Source: Micromonospora cremea
Lineage (GTDB): Bacteria > Actinomycetota > Actinomycetes > Mycobacteriales > Micromonosporaceae
Direction of reading: 5' to 3'
DNA length: 64,000 nucleotides
Assembly (NCBI RefSeq): GCF_900143515.1
Contig: NZ_FSQT01000002.1
Location: 4,279,501 to 4,343,500, forward strand
This document shows positions 23,864 through 36,682 of this stretch, in pieces. A program made the position numbers and the translations under genes. The number at the start of each line of letters is the position of its first letter. Positions within the stretch are counted from its first letter, which is position 1. A model generated the notes under the pieces. It saw only the letters and a list, made by a program, of their open reading frames with translations, made no database searches and was not told the origin of the DNA.

Positions 23864-24202
23864 TCAGCTCAGCAGGGCGGCGACCGCGTCGGCGACCGGG
23901 GCGTCCGCCGGCAGCGCCCGCGCCGCCACCACCGCCACCACCGGCAGCGGGCCGTACAGGTGGGGGAAGAGCTGCCCGCCACGCGACGGCTCCCACCGCA
24001 GCGCGTCGCCCAGCCGCTCCTCCTCGACGCTGAGCAGGGTCAGCCCGGTCGCCCCGGCGAAGTGCCGCCGAGCGGTCTCCACCACCTGGTCCGGACCGGA
24101 GAGGTGGATGAACCCGGATTCGTGGTCCATCGCCGTGCCGGCGAAGGTGCCGGCGGCCAGGGCGTCGTTCCACTCCGCGCTCGACAGCAGTTTGTAGATC
24201 AC
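23864..24202 (-). CDS. DUF952 family protein
   Basis: 112 residues. MIYKLLSSAEWNDALAAG, a GFIHLSGPDQV segment with a conserved His, LLSVEEERLGDALRWEPSRG and LFPHLYGPLPV are characteristic of the DUF952 family, small cytoplasmic proteins of unknown biochemical role. The GTG at 24202 has a TAGGCT -10 box exactly 6 nt upstream, so the mRNA is probably leaderless. Confidence 0.87.
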   Translation of the reverse strand: MIYKLLSSAEWNDALAAGTFAGTAMDHESGFIHLSGPDQVVETARRHFAGATGLTLLSVEEERLGDALRWEPSRGGQLFPHLYGPLPVVAVVAARALPADAPVADAVAALLS

Positions 24203-24208
24203 AGCGGC

Positions 24209-24214
24209 AGCCTA
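24209..24214 (-). promoter_or_regulatory. -10 box, leaderless promoter of the DUF952 gene
   Basis: TAGGCT on the minus strand, 6 nt from the GTG at 24202, with no ribosome-binding site. Confidence 0.5.
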
Positions 24215-24310
24215 CGGGGGCTCCGGCGCCGCCCGGTTTTCGCCGGTACCGCCGCGGTCGCCGCCCCCCAGCGGGCATGCTCAGGTGGAGCGGCCGCGGA
24301 GGGATGGGCG

Positions 24311-24622
24311 ATGGCGAGTTACGACGACGACTGGACCGACAGCCAGCGCGGGCTGTACGACGAGTGCTACCGGGCTGGCGGCGAGTGGGCCGAGGACCCG
24401 GACACCCCGTCCGATGACGTACAGCACGTGATCAACCTGGCCGAGGCGGACGACGACGCCTTCACCGACGCCGAGATCGACTACCCGCCCCTGGTCGACG
24501 CGGTTACCCAGGCCAGCGGGGTCAACGTCACCAGCGTGCCGGCGCGCCACGACGATCCGGGCTTCCGGGGCTTCGTGGACGGCGTCCGGGACGCCGTCAA
24601 CGACGACGTCTTCGGCCTCTAG
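24311..24622 (+). CDS. Small acidic hypothetical protein
   Basis: 103 residues, very acidic (SYDDDWTDSQRGLYDE, NLAEADDDAFTDAEIDYPP), with no membrane segment or recognised motif; ends RDAVNDDVFGL. The ATG at 24311 has GGAGGG upstream. Function unknown. Confidence 0.65.
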   Translation: MASYDDDWTDSQRGLYDECYRAGGEWAEDPDTPSDDVQHVINLAEADDDAFTDAEIDYPPLVDAVTQASGVNVTSVPARHDDPGFRGFVDGVRDAVNDDVFGL

Positions 24623-24708
24623 GACGCCGCCGGGGGAGGCGGCCCTCCCGCTCGCGCCACCCTTCTGCCACCATTCGCAGGACGGCACTGCGATGGACGG
24701 GGGCACGG

Positions 24709-25365
24709 GTGCGGATCCTGCTGGTGGAGGACGACCGCCGGGTGGCCGCCGCGCTCTCCTCCGCCCTCACCCGCCGCGGGTACCAGGTCGAGCACGCTGC
24801 CACCGTCGCCGCCGCGCTCGCCGCCGCCCCGTGCGACCTGGTGCTGCTCGACCTGACCCTGCCCGACGGGGACGGCACCGACCTCTGCCGGGAGCTACGC
24901 CGGCGCAGCAGCCAGCTCGGCATCATCGCGGTGACCGCCCGGGGGGAGGAACGCGACCGGGTGCTCGGCCTTCGCCTCGGCGCGGACGACTACGTCGTCA
25001 AGCCGTTCTCGATGGTGGAGTTGCAGGCCCGCATCGAGGCGGTGCTGCGCCGGGCCGCGAACGCCGCACCGGAGCGGCACCTGATCGAGGCCGGCGCGGT
25101 GCGCATCGACGTCGCCGCCCGGACGGTGACGGTGGACGGCCGGGCGGTCACGCTCACCCGCAAGGAATTCGACGTGCTGCTCTCGCTGGCCCGCCAGCCC
25201 GGGGTGGCGGTGCCACGCGACCGCATCCTGCTCGACGCCTGGGGCACCACCTGGACCGACCGGCACACCGTCGAGGTGCACGTCGGGTCGCTGCGCGGCA
25301 AGTTGGGTGACGCCCGCCTGGTCGAGACCGTACGCGGGGTCGGTTACCGGCTGCGCGATGCGTGA
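24709..25365 (+). CDS. OmpR/PhoB-type response regulator
   Basis: 218 residues. The receiver domain starts MRILLVEDDRRVAAAL (acidic pocket DD), with the phosphoacceptor Asp in LVLLDLTLPDGDG, the Thr in VTARG and the Lys in VVKPFS. The winged-helix domain covers about 130-215 and ends VETVRGVGYRL. GTG start. It is 9 nt ahead of the histidine kinase gene. The convergent TAXI-protein gene suggests, as for TctD/TctE systems, control of uptake of an organic acid; that link is inferred. Confidence 0.93.
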   Translation: MRILLVEDDRRVAAALSSALTRRGYQVEHAATVAAALAAAPCDLVLLDLTLPDGDGTDLCRELRRRSSQLGIIAVTARGEERDRVLGLRLGADDYVVKPFSMVELQARIEAVLRRAANAAPERHLIEAGAVRIDVAARTVTVDGRAVTLTRKEFDVLLSLARQPGVAVPRDRILLDAWGTTWTDRHTVEVHVGSLRGKLGDARLVETVRGVGYRLRDA

Positions 25366-25374
25366 GGGGTTGCC

Positions 25375-26811
25375 GTGCGCCGTCGACTGGTGATCAGCTA
25401 TCTGCTGCTGATGGTGCTCGTCCTCATCGCTTTGGAGACCCCGCTGGCCGCCACGCTGGCCAGCCGCGAGACCGAACGGGTCCGCGCCGACCGGCTCGCC
25501 GACGCCACCCGGTTCGCCTCGTTGGCCGGGCCGGCGCTGCGCGGCGGCGGATCGGGCCCGCTCGAGGCGGAGCTGCGCAGCTACGACGAGCTGTACGCGA
25601 TCGGCGCCGTGGTCGTCGACCGGGAACGGGGCACCCTGGTCGCCTCGGCGAGCTGGCGGCCGGCTGCGGGGACCACCACGGCGCTGGACATCGCGTTGTC
25701 CGGGCAGCAGACCAGCGCCCCCGAGTCGGTCCTGCCGTGGACGGCCGCCGCGGTGGTGGTGGCGGTGCCGATCAACGACGGCGGCGAGGTCCTCGGAGCG
25801 GTGGTGATCGTGAGCCCGGCCGGCCCGATCCGCCGGGCCGTCACCATGTGGTGGCTGCTGCTCGCCCTGGCCGGCCTGCTCGCCGTGCTCGCCTGCGTGC
25901 TCACCGCGTTCGGCCTGGCCGGCTGGGTGCTGCGCCCGGTCACCGAGCTGGACGCGGTCACCCACGAGATCGCCGAGGGTGACCGGAGGGCCCGGGTGCT
26001 GCACCGGCTCGGCCCGCCGGAGCTGCGCCGGCTCGCGGCGAGCTTCAACCACATGGCCGACGTGGTCTCCGACGTGATGGACCGGCAGCGGGCGTTCGTC
26101 GCGCACGCCAGCCACCAGCTGCGCAATCCGCTCACCGCGCTGCGGCTGCGGGTGGAGGAGCTGGGCCCCAGCCTCACCGACCCCGACGGGCGCTCCGAGC
26201 ACCGGCTGGCGCTGGAGGAGACCGACCGGCTGGCCCTGGTGCTCGACGCGCTGCTCACCCTGGCCCGGGCCGAACGCGAGGAGAACGAGCGGGTCACCGT
26301 CGACGCCGCCGCCGTGGCCGCGTCCCGGGTGGCCGCGTGGGCGCCGCTGGCCCGGCACCGGTCGGTCGCGCTGCGGCTCGCCACGACCGACGGCCCGGCG
26401 TACGCCCGGACCGTGCCGACCGCCGTCGACCAGGCGCTGGACGCGCTGATCGACAACGCGGTGAAGTTCAGCGGCGCCGCCGGGGCGGTGACGGTGACGG
26501 TGACCAGCCGCGACGACGGGGTGGCCCTGGAGGTACGCGACACCGGCCCGGGCATGACCGAGAGCCAGCTCGGCCAGGCCACCGAACGGTTCTGGCGGGC
26601 GCCGGACGCCCAGAACGTGGACGGTGCCGGGCTCGGCCTGACCATCGCCGCGGTGCTGGTGGACGCCTCCGACGGGCGACTCACCATGCGCGCTGGGGAG
26701 CCGCGCGGACTGGTCGCCGGCCTGTGGTTCCCGGCGCCTGAGCCCCGTCCCGCAGCGGAGCCGGCGGCCGACCAACCGCTCGTCGACCTACGCTCCACCC
26801 TCGCCCGGTAG
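25375..26811 (+). CDS. Sensor histidine kinase
   Basis: 478 residues. A transmembrane helix at about 7-27, a periplasmic sensor region of about 120 residues, a second helix at about 160-190, then HAMP (LRPVTELDAVTHEIAEGD), the H-box FVAHASHQLRNPLTALRL with the phosphorylated His, the N-box DNAVKFS and the G-boxes DTGPGM and GAGLGL. GTG start with GAGGGG upstream; co-transcribed with the regulator. Confidence 0.93.
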   Translation: MRRRLVISYLLLMVLVLIALETPLAATLASRETERVRADRLADATRFASLAGPALRGGGSGPLEAELRSYDELYAIGAVVVDRERGTLVASASWRPAAGTTTALDIALSGQQTSAPESVLPWTAAAVVVAVPINDGGEVLGAVVIVSPAGPIRRAVTMWWLLLALAGLLAVLACVLTAFGLAGWVLRPVTELDAVTHEIAEGDRRARVLHRLGPPELRRLAASFNHMADVVSDVMDRQRAFVAHASHQLRNPLTALRLRVEELGPSLTDPDGRSEHRLALEETDRLALVLDALLTLARAEREENERVTVDAAAVAASRVAAWAPLARHRSVALRLATTDGPAYARTVPTAVDQALDALIDNAVKFSGAAGAVTVTVTSRDDGVALEVRDTGPGMTESQLGQATERFWRAPDAQNVDGAGLGLTIAAVLVDASDGRLTMRAGEPRGLVAGLWFPAPEPRPAAEPAADQPLVDLRSTLAR

Positions 26812-26822
26812 CGGGCCAGGCG

Positions 26823-27788
26823 TCATGGCTTGGCCGCGCGGTACCAGGCTGCGGCACCCGGGTGCAGCGCCAGCGGCGCGGTGGCGATGGCCGAGCGGGG
26901 GCTCATCCGCCCCGCCGCCGGATGCGCGGCGCCCAGCTCGGCCCGGCGCTCCATCAGCAGCCGGGTCACCTCCCGCACCAGCCGCTCCGGAAGGTCGGCC
27001 TGGACGATCAGGTAGTTCGGGTTGGCCACCGTCGTCACCGGGTCCACGCCATACACGGAGCGGGGGATGTCCCGGGAGACGTAGACCTGGCCGTAGCGGG
27101 CGCGCAGCGGCTCCGTCCACTCACCGAGGTCCACGACCCGGGTGGCGCTGCGCCCGGCCAGCTCCTTGATGCCCCGCACCGGCAGCCCGCCCGAGAAGAA
27201 GAAGGCGTCGATCCGCCCGGCGCGCAGCGCCGTCACCGAATCGTCCAGCCCGAGCCGCTCCTGGCGCACCCCGACACCGCCGAGCCCGGCCACCTCCAAC
27301 AGCCGGGTCGCGGTGATCTCGGTGCCCGATCCGGGCGCGCCGACGGAAACCCGCCGGCCGCGCAGGTCGGCGACCGTGCGAACCGACCCGCCGCCGGTGG
27401 TCACCAGGTGCAGCTGGTCGTCGTACACCCGGGCGACGGCCTCGACCGTCGGACTGTCCGTCGTGGTGGTCGGCAGCACGTCGGCCTGGGTGAAGCCCAG
27501 CTCGGCCGCGCCGGAGCCGACCAACCGGACGTTCTCCGCCGAGGCGGCGGTGATGACCACGCTGGCCCGCACGCCGGGCAGCTCCCGGTTGAGGATGGTC
27601 GCCAGGGACTGCCCGAAGGCGTAGTAGACGGCGGTGGGGCTGCCCGTGGCGATCCGGATCGGCAGCGGCTCGGCCGGGGCGTCCCGGCAGCTGGCGACCC
27701 CGGTCAGGGTCGCGGTCAGCAGCAGCGTCAGCAGCGCCACCGCCCCGGGACGGCGGTGACCGGGCCGGCTGGGCGAGGTACGACTCAC
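26823..27788 (-). CDS. TAXI family TRAP-type solute-binding lipoprotein
   Basis: 321 residues from the GTG at 27788. The signal peptide ends in a lipobox (TGVASC, acylated Cys near residue 34). The mature part carries family landmarks IRIATGSPTAVYYAFGQSLA, AASAENVRLVGSGAAELGFTQAD, RGRRVSVGAPGSGTEITA and DAFFFSGGLPV. TAXI proteins bind dicarboxylates, glutamate or related compounds for TRAP transporters; no TRAP permease is visible here. The gene is convergent with the two-component pair, 11 bp apart. Confidence 0.88.
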   Translation of the reverse strand: MSRTSPSRPGHRRPGAVALLTLLLTATLTGVASCRDAPAEPLPIRIATGSPTAVYYAFGQSLATILNRELPGVRASVVITAASAENVRLVGSGAAELGFTQADVLPTTTTDSPTVEAVARVYDDQLHLVTTGGGSVRTVADLRGRRVSVGAPGSGTEITATRLLEVAGLGGVGVRQERLGLDDSVTALRAGRIDAFFFSGGLPVRGIKELAGRSATRVVDLGEWTEPLRARYGQVYVSRDIPRSVYGVDPVTTVANPNYLIVQADLPERLVREVTRLLMERRAELGAAHPAAGRMSPRSAIATAPLALHPGAAAWYRAAKP

Positions 27789-27867
27789 GCGGTGCACTGT
27801 GCGCCGTCGGACCGGTGCGCGCAAGCCCGTTCGACCGGGCCGGCCGCGGCTGCCGACCGGGCACGGG

Positions 27868-28635
27868 TCAGCAGGCGGGGCGGCGCTCCGGCTGCGACGC
27901 CGCGGTGCGGGCCGGCTCCATGACCGCGGTGCGGGCCGGCTCCATGGCCGCTGTGCGGGTTGGCGGCTCCATGGCCGCGGTGCGACCCGGCTCCATCGCC
28001 GCGCTGCGCAAAATCCGCTCCCGGTCCGGGCCGTCGGCGACGCTGACCAGGAAGCAGCCGGTGCCGGGACGGAGCAGGGCCGGCACGTTGAGCACGGCCG
28101 CGCCACGGATCAGCACCGCAGCCAGTTCCCGGTCCGTGAGCCGCACGCCGAGGATGTGCCGACGAACGTGCCGCCCGCCGGCCAGCAGCGCCGAACGCCA
28201 CGCCGCCGCGGCGAGCCGAGACACCCACCGGCGGCGGGCCGGCGAGGCGCCGGGCAGCGGACCCCCGAGCAACTCCCGGCGCCCCTGCCACCACCCGGCA
28301 TCCAGCATCCGGGCGTACGCCCCACGGTGCTCCCGGGGCACCCAGAGCCGGTGCAGTTCGTAGCGACGGCGCAGGCCGCCGACGGCCACCTCGTGGGTCA
28401 CCGGGATGTCCAGCCGGGCGAGCAACTGCCGCATCCGCTCGGCGGCGTCCTCCCGGTTGAACTCCACTCCCGGCGAGTGCGACGACAGCGCCACCGCCGG
28501 CCGTGCGGCGGTCGGCCGTGGCGTGCAGCGCAGCAGGCAGGCTGCCTCGAACGCATCACCCAGGGTCAGCCAGTCCAGCGGAGGTGGCGTCGCCGGGGAG
28601 GGGGGCCGGTCGAGCAGGGCGGGTTCGCGGACCAA
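27868..28635 (-). CDS. Hypothetical protein with C-terminal MEPxRTAA repeats
   Basis: 255 residues from a TTG start. The N-terminal 200 residues form a plausible globular domain (LTLGDAFEAACLLRC, WVPREHRGAYARMLDAGWW, GRHVRRHILGVRLTDRELA) of no family I recognise. The last about 45 residues are four or five imperfect copies of AAMEPxRT, matching a roughly 24-bp DNA repeat at 27905-28010. The repeat is probably an unstructured tail. Confidence 0.6.
   Translation of the reverse strand: MVREPALLDRPPSPATPPPLDWLTLGDAFEAACLLRCTPRPTAARPAVALSSHSPGVEFNREDAAERMRQLLARLDIPVTHEVAVGGLRRRYELHRLWVPREHRGAYARMLDAGWWQGRRELLGGPLPGASPARRRWVSRLAAAAWRSALLAGGRHVRRHILGVRLTDRELAAVLIRGAAVLNVPALLRPGTGCFLVSVADGPDRERILRSAAMEPGRTAAMEPPTRTAAMEPARTAVMEPARTAASQPERRPAC
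27905..28010. repeat. Imperfect 24-bp tandem repeat inside a gene
   Basis: Copies of GCCGGCTCCATGACCGCGGT and variants recur at 24-27 bp spacing, encoding the MEPxRTAA tail of the minus-strand hypothetical protein. Copies differ by substitutions and one 3-bp insertion. Confidence 0.75.
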
Positions 28636-28742
28636 CGGGGGTGCTCCCTTGTCGGAGTCTGGGTTCCCCTACCGTGGCCCCTGCGCCGCCGTTGCGGAAC
28701 CGGTCCCGCCCAGCCTTGAGGAAATCTTGCGGCTGCACGCCC

Positions 28743-29540
28743 CTAAAGCTCAGTGACCACCAGATCCACCTGCCGCGGCCGGCCGGGGACGGCTGCTTGC
28801 TCCACGACGGTGTGCTTGAGGTCGCGCAGCGTGCCGATCAGCTCCCCGGCGGTACGCGGCCGGACCCCGGCGACCAGCAGGTCACGGACCAACCACCCCT
28901 TGGTCGCCTTGTTGAAGTGGCTCACCACCGAGCGGACCGGCACTCCGTCCACCTCCCGCTCGTGCAGCACCCGGAGCGTCACCGTCCGCTCGGCCAGCTC
29001 CCCGCGCGGCGTCCAGGTGGCCGCGTACGCGCCGGAGCGCAGGTCGAGCACCGGCCCGGAGCCCGCCGCCGCGGACAGCACCGGCGCCAGCACCGGCCGC
29101 CAGTACGCCGAGAGCGCCCCCACACCGGGCAGCCGGGCGCCGATCGGGCAGCGGTACGGCGGGATCCGGTCGGCGAGCCGCACCGCGCCCCACAGACCGG
29201 AGCTGATCAGGATCGACCGCCGGGCCGCCCGCTGCGCCGCCGCCGGCAACGAGGCCAGGTCCAGCGCCTCGTAGAGCACCCCCGTGTAGACCTGCGCGGC
29301 CGGCGCGGTGGCCGCCACCCGCAGCCGGGCGTTGCGGCGCAGCTCGCCGCGCTGGCCCTCGCTGAGCCCGAGCGCGACCCTCGCCGCCTCCTCGTCCGGC
29401 CCGGCGCTCAATGCCACGAGCGCGTCGAGCACCCGCTCCCGGGCCGGGTTCAGCTCGGGCAGCGCGAGCCGGTCCGGGGACCACCGTCGACCGGTGCCGG
29501 CGTCGGCCTTCCCCTCCGAGGGCGGCAGCAAGATGAGCAT
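28743..29540 (-). CDS. yaaA: YaaA family peroxide-stress protein
   Basis: 265 residues. The N-terminus MLILLPPSEGKADAGTG and the C-terminal VVSHFNKATKGWLVRDLL are the signature blocks of YaaA (DUF328), together with SGLWGAVRLADRIPPYR and VLDLRSGAYAATW. In E. coli YaaA limits intracellular iron and DNA damage during hydrogen peroxide stress and binds DNA. ATG start with GAGGAG upstream. Confidence 0.92.
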   Translation of the reverse strand: MLILLPPSEGKADAGTGRRWSPDRLALPELNPARERVLDALVALSAGPDEEAARVALGLSEGQRGELRRNARLRVAATAPAAQVYTGVLYEALDLASLPAAAQRAARRSILISSGLWGAVRLADRIPPYRCPIGARLPGVGALSAYWRPVLAPVLSAAAGSGPVLDLRSGAYAATWTPRGELAERTVTLRVLHEREVDGVPVRSVVSHFNKATKGWLVRDLLVAGVRPRTAGELIGTLRDLKHTVVEQAAVPGRPRQVDLVVTEL

Positions 29541-29594
29541 CGGGGACTCCTCGACGGGCGGACGGCGGCGGCCCGGCCAGCGTACGACCCGCCG

Positions 29595-31214
29595 CTACCG
29601 CCAGGGCCGGACCGGGGTGTCGGGGTGGTACACGCGATAGCCGCCGACCTCGCGGACCGGTGCGGCGTCGGGCCGGTCGGCGAGCAGCCGGCGCAGCCGC
29701 CGCTCCATCGGCGAGTCGACCTCCACCACGTAGCCCGGCCGCTCGGCCCGGCCAACCTGTCGCCAGTACGGCAGGTAGCGGTTCCGCCCGGGGGACAGGT
29801 CGCCGTCGAGCACACCGCAGACCACCGTCTCGTCGGCGTTGAAGATCAGCCGGTTGCAGGTCCAGTAGTCCCCGTACACCTCGTGGGGGCCGTTGGCGCG
29901 CAGCGCGCCGGCCAGCTCCCGGGCCTGGCGCTCCTCGGTCCGCGACGCCCTGACGCCGGTGGTCGCGAAGAGCACGGTGATCACCAGCGTGGTCGCGGTC
30001 AGCGCGGCCAGCACGGCGGTGGCCAGCGCGCCGGTGAGCCGGCCGAGCGCGCCGACCGTGCCCCGCCAGCAGGCGACGGCGGCCACCCAGAGCGGCCAGA
30101 GCACCGCCGGCAGCGACAGTTGCAGCACCGACAGGTAGCGGGCGTTGTCCAGCGGGCTGGTCGCGGCGAGCGGGGTGCGCACGTACGACAGCAGGGTCAA
30201 CGCGGCGCCGGCGACCAGCGCGAGCTGCACCACCGGCCGGGCCCGCTCCCCGCGTGACGCCCCGGCGGCCCGGCGGTAGGCGACCACCGCGAGCACCGCG
30301 GCGACCACCAGCAGCACCGGATAGAGCAGCCCGAACCACTGCTGCCAGCGACCGCAGCCGTCCACCGGGCAGAGCCCGTGCGCCAGCGGCACCCCTTCCA
30401 GCAGACCACCCCGGATCCGCTCGGACCACGGCGGCAACGGGCCCGCCTTGGTGCTGACGGCGCGGAACACCGACAGCGAGTCCGCACCCGGCGGCGCCCG
30501 TAGGTTGTCGTAGATCATCGGCGCCGCCCCGACCACGAAGCCCGCCACCAGCAGCAGGCCGGACCAGCCGAGGAGTTCCCGCCGTACCGCCCACAGCAGG
30601 GCCAGCCCGGCCACCGCCAGGTACGGCAGGATCAGCCAGTCCGACCAGGCGGCCAGCCCGACGAGCAGGCCGAATAGGGCGATGGCGAGCCGCCGGCGGT
30701 GGACCGTGCCGGCCGCCAGACCCACCGTGATCAGCAGCATCAGCAGCACCGCCGGCTTCACCTCGGGCCGTCCGCCAACGACGGTGAGCTGGTCACGCAC
30801 CACCCGTTCCGGTCCCAGTGCCAGCAGGCCGACGACGAAGGCGGCGAACCACGGCGCGCAGAGCCGACGGGTCAGCCGATGGATCAGGTAGAGGAAGACC
30901 GCGTACAGCGCGAGCATCGGCAGCCGCAGCGCCGGCCAGCTCGGCCCGGCCACCGCGACCAGCGGCGCGGCCAGGTACGACTCCAGCATTCCCATGTAGT
31001 GCTGGCCGTACAGGAAGACCGGTCGTTCCCGGCCCTGCGCGATGTGCAGCGCGGCGAGACCGAACGTGGCCTCGTCGCTGTTCGACACCGGCACGGTGTA
31101 CAGCGTCAGGATCAGCCGATATCCGACGCCGGCCAGCCCGAACAGCAGCGCGACGAGCGCCGGCCGGTCGAGTCGCGGACGCCATCGCCCACGGTGCTGC
31201 TCTGGATGCGACAC
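29595..31214 (-). CDS. GT39-like (PMT family) polytopic membrane protein
   Basis: About 539 residues, with roughly ten transmembrane helices. The first extracytoplasmic loop has SNSDEATFGLAALHIAQGRE and LYGQHYMGMLESYLAAPL, matching the acidic DE motif and GQ-x-Y pattern of lipid-phosphate-sugar-dependent GT-C glycosyltransferases. The C-terminal 130 residues form a soluble tail. The GTG at 31214 is chosen for its GGGGG at 7 nt; the longer frame adds an Arg-rich, unlikely N-terminus. Likely transfers a sugar from a polyprenyl phosphate to a surface acceptor. Confidence 0.75.
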   Translation of the reverse strand: MSHPEQHRGRWRPRLDRPALVALLFGLAGVGYRLILTLYTVPVSNSDEATFGLAALHIAQGRERPVFLYGQHYMGMLESYLAAPLVAVAGPSWPALRLPMLALYAVFLYLIHRLTRRLCAPWFAAFVVGLLALGPERVVRDQLTVVGGRPEVKPAVLLMLLITVGLAAGTVHRRRLAIALFGLLVGLAAWSDWLILPYLAVAGLALLWAVRRELLGWSGLLLVAGFVVGAAPMIYDNLRAPPGADSLSVFRAVSTKAGPLPPWSERIRGGLLEGVPLAHGLCPVDGCGRWQQWFGLLYPVLLVVAAVLAVVAYRRAAGASRGERARPVVQLALVAGAALTLLSYVRTPLAATSPLDNARYLSVLQLSLPAVLWPLWVAAVACWRGTVGALGRLTGALATAVLAALTATTLVITVLFATTGVRASRTEERQARELAGALRANGPHEVYGDYWTCNRLIFNADETVVCGVLDGDLSPGRNRYLPYWRQVGRAERPGYVVEVDSPMERRLRRLLADRPDAAPVREVGGYRVYHPDTPVRPWR

Positions 31215-31336
31215 GACCACGCCCCCGTCGTCGTCCCGACCGGAGTGTTTCACGGACGGCGGGCCGGCCGGGGTGGTTCGGAGGAGCCGGCGTCGCTCGC
31301 GTGGCCGTGGCCGTCGACGTGTGGCAGGGTTGGCGG

Positions 31337-32380
31337 GTGCCACCCACTCCCGCCGGCCAGCTGGCCGTTCCGAACCTGCACCGGGCCGCGCGGATCGAGG
31401 ACGCCGTGCACCAGCTCGTGGAGCGTCGGCTGCGGCGCACCGGCTGGCGAATGAACATCATCGCGTACACCGGCTACGGCTCCCCGGGTTGGGTGCGGGT
31501 GATGTGCCGGGTGCTGCTGGGCCGACCGGATACCCGCCAGCGGGGCCGGCTGGACAAGGTCCGCGGCTGGCGTAGCTTCACGACGCTGCCGGCCAAGCAC
31601 GTCACGGTGACGATCGAGGCCGGCGGTGTGCGCTGCGAGGCGCGGGCCGACCGCAGTGGCTTCGTCGACACCCTGGTCGAGGCCGACCTGCCGCCCGGCT
31701 GGGGGACGGTTCGGTTGACCGTGCCGGACGCCGAGCCGGTGGACGCGCCGGTGCGCATCCTCGACCCGGAGGTCCGGTTCGGCATCCTCTCCGACATCGA
31801 CGACACGGTGATGGTGACCGCGCTGCCCCGGCCGCTGCTCGCCGCGTGGAACACCTTCGTGCTCGACGAGCACGCCCGCGCCGCCGTGCCCGGCATGGCG
31901 GTGCTCTACGAGCGGCTGGTCACCGCGCACCCTGGCGCCCCGGTCTTCTACCTTTCCACCGGCGCGTGGAACGTGGCGCCGACGCTGACCCGGTTCCTGT
32001 CCCGGCACCTCTACCCGGCCGGGCCGCTGCTGCTCACCGACTGGGGCCCGACCGCCGACCGGTGGTTCCGCAGCGGCCGCGAGCACAAGCGGGCCACCCT
32101 GGCCCGGCTGGCCCGGGAGTTCCCCGAGGTGCGTTGGCTGCTGGTCGGCGACGACGGGCAGCACGACCAGGAGATCTACCGGGAGTTCGCCGCCGCCCAC
32201 CCGGAGAACGTGGCCGCGGTGGCGATCCGTCGGCTGTCCCCGACCCAGTCGGTGCTGGCCGGCAGCCTGCCCGCCCCGGCCGGGGAGCGCGAGTCGGCGG
32301 GGCGGGTGGGGCAGAAGTGGCTCTCCGCGCCGGACGGCGCCGGCCTGTGGACGCTGCTGCGCGACGCCGGTCTGGTCTGA
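31337..32380 (+). CDS. App1-type (DUF2183) phosphatase-domain protein
   Basis: 347 residues. The C-terminal half contains the App1 catalytic motif GILSDIDDTVMVT (DxDxT), FYLSTGAWNV, DWGPT, KRATLARLAREFP and LVGDDGQHDQEIY, which define the HAD-like DUF2183 family; the yeast relative App1 is a phosphatidate phosphatase. The N-terminal part (YTGYGSPGWVRVMCRVLLGRP) is the usual bacterial App1 leader. The GTG at 31337 has CAGGGT 6 nt upstream, a leaderless-like arrangement with one -10 mismatch. Confidence 0.87.
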   Translation: MPPTPAGQLAVPNLHRAARIEDAVHQLVERRLRRTGWRMNIIAYTGYGSPGWVRVMCRVLLGRPDTRQRGRLDKVRGWRSFTTLPAKHVTVTIEAGGVRCEARADRSGFVDTLVEADLPPGWGTVRLTVPDAEPVDAPVRILDPEVRFGILSDIDDTVMVTALPRPLLAAWNTFVLDEHARAAVPGMAVLYERLVTAHPGAPVFYLSTGAWNVAPTLTRFLSRHLYPAGPLLLTDWGPTADRWFRSGREHKRATLARLAREFPEVRWLLVGDDGQHDQEIYREFAAAHPENVAAVAIRRLSPTQSVLAGSLPAPAGERESAGRVGQKWLSAPDGAGLWTLLRDAGLV

Positions 32381-32401
32381 CCCGTCGGCTGGCCCCGACG
32401 G

Positions 32402-36567
<4,166 letters not shown>

Positions 36568-36573
36568 CCCGCC

Positions 36574-36579
36574 AACCTA
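36574..36579 (-). promoter_or_regulatory. -10 box, leaderless promoter of glgE-glgB
   Basis: TAGGTT on the minus strand, 6 nt from the GTG at 36567. Confidence 0.5.
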
Positions 36580-36635
36580 CTGTGCGAGATCCCCTCGCGC
36601 GCGCCAAGCAACCGACGTTGGCGAGCTGTGCGTCA

Positions 36636-36682
36636 GGAAGGGCCCCTCCTCTACCGGAGGCGTTAACACGGGGCCCCTCCTC
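36636..36682. repeat. Direct repeat GGGCCCCTCCTC x2
   Basis: Identical 12-mers at 36640-36651 and 36671-36682 flank TACCGGAGGCGTTAACAC; the second overlaps the glgM stop codon. The block looks like the dispersed GGGCCCC-containing repeats found in Micromonosporaceae intergenic DNA (recollection, not checked). Confidence 0.5.
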
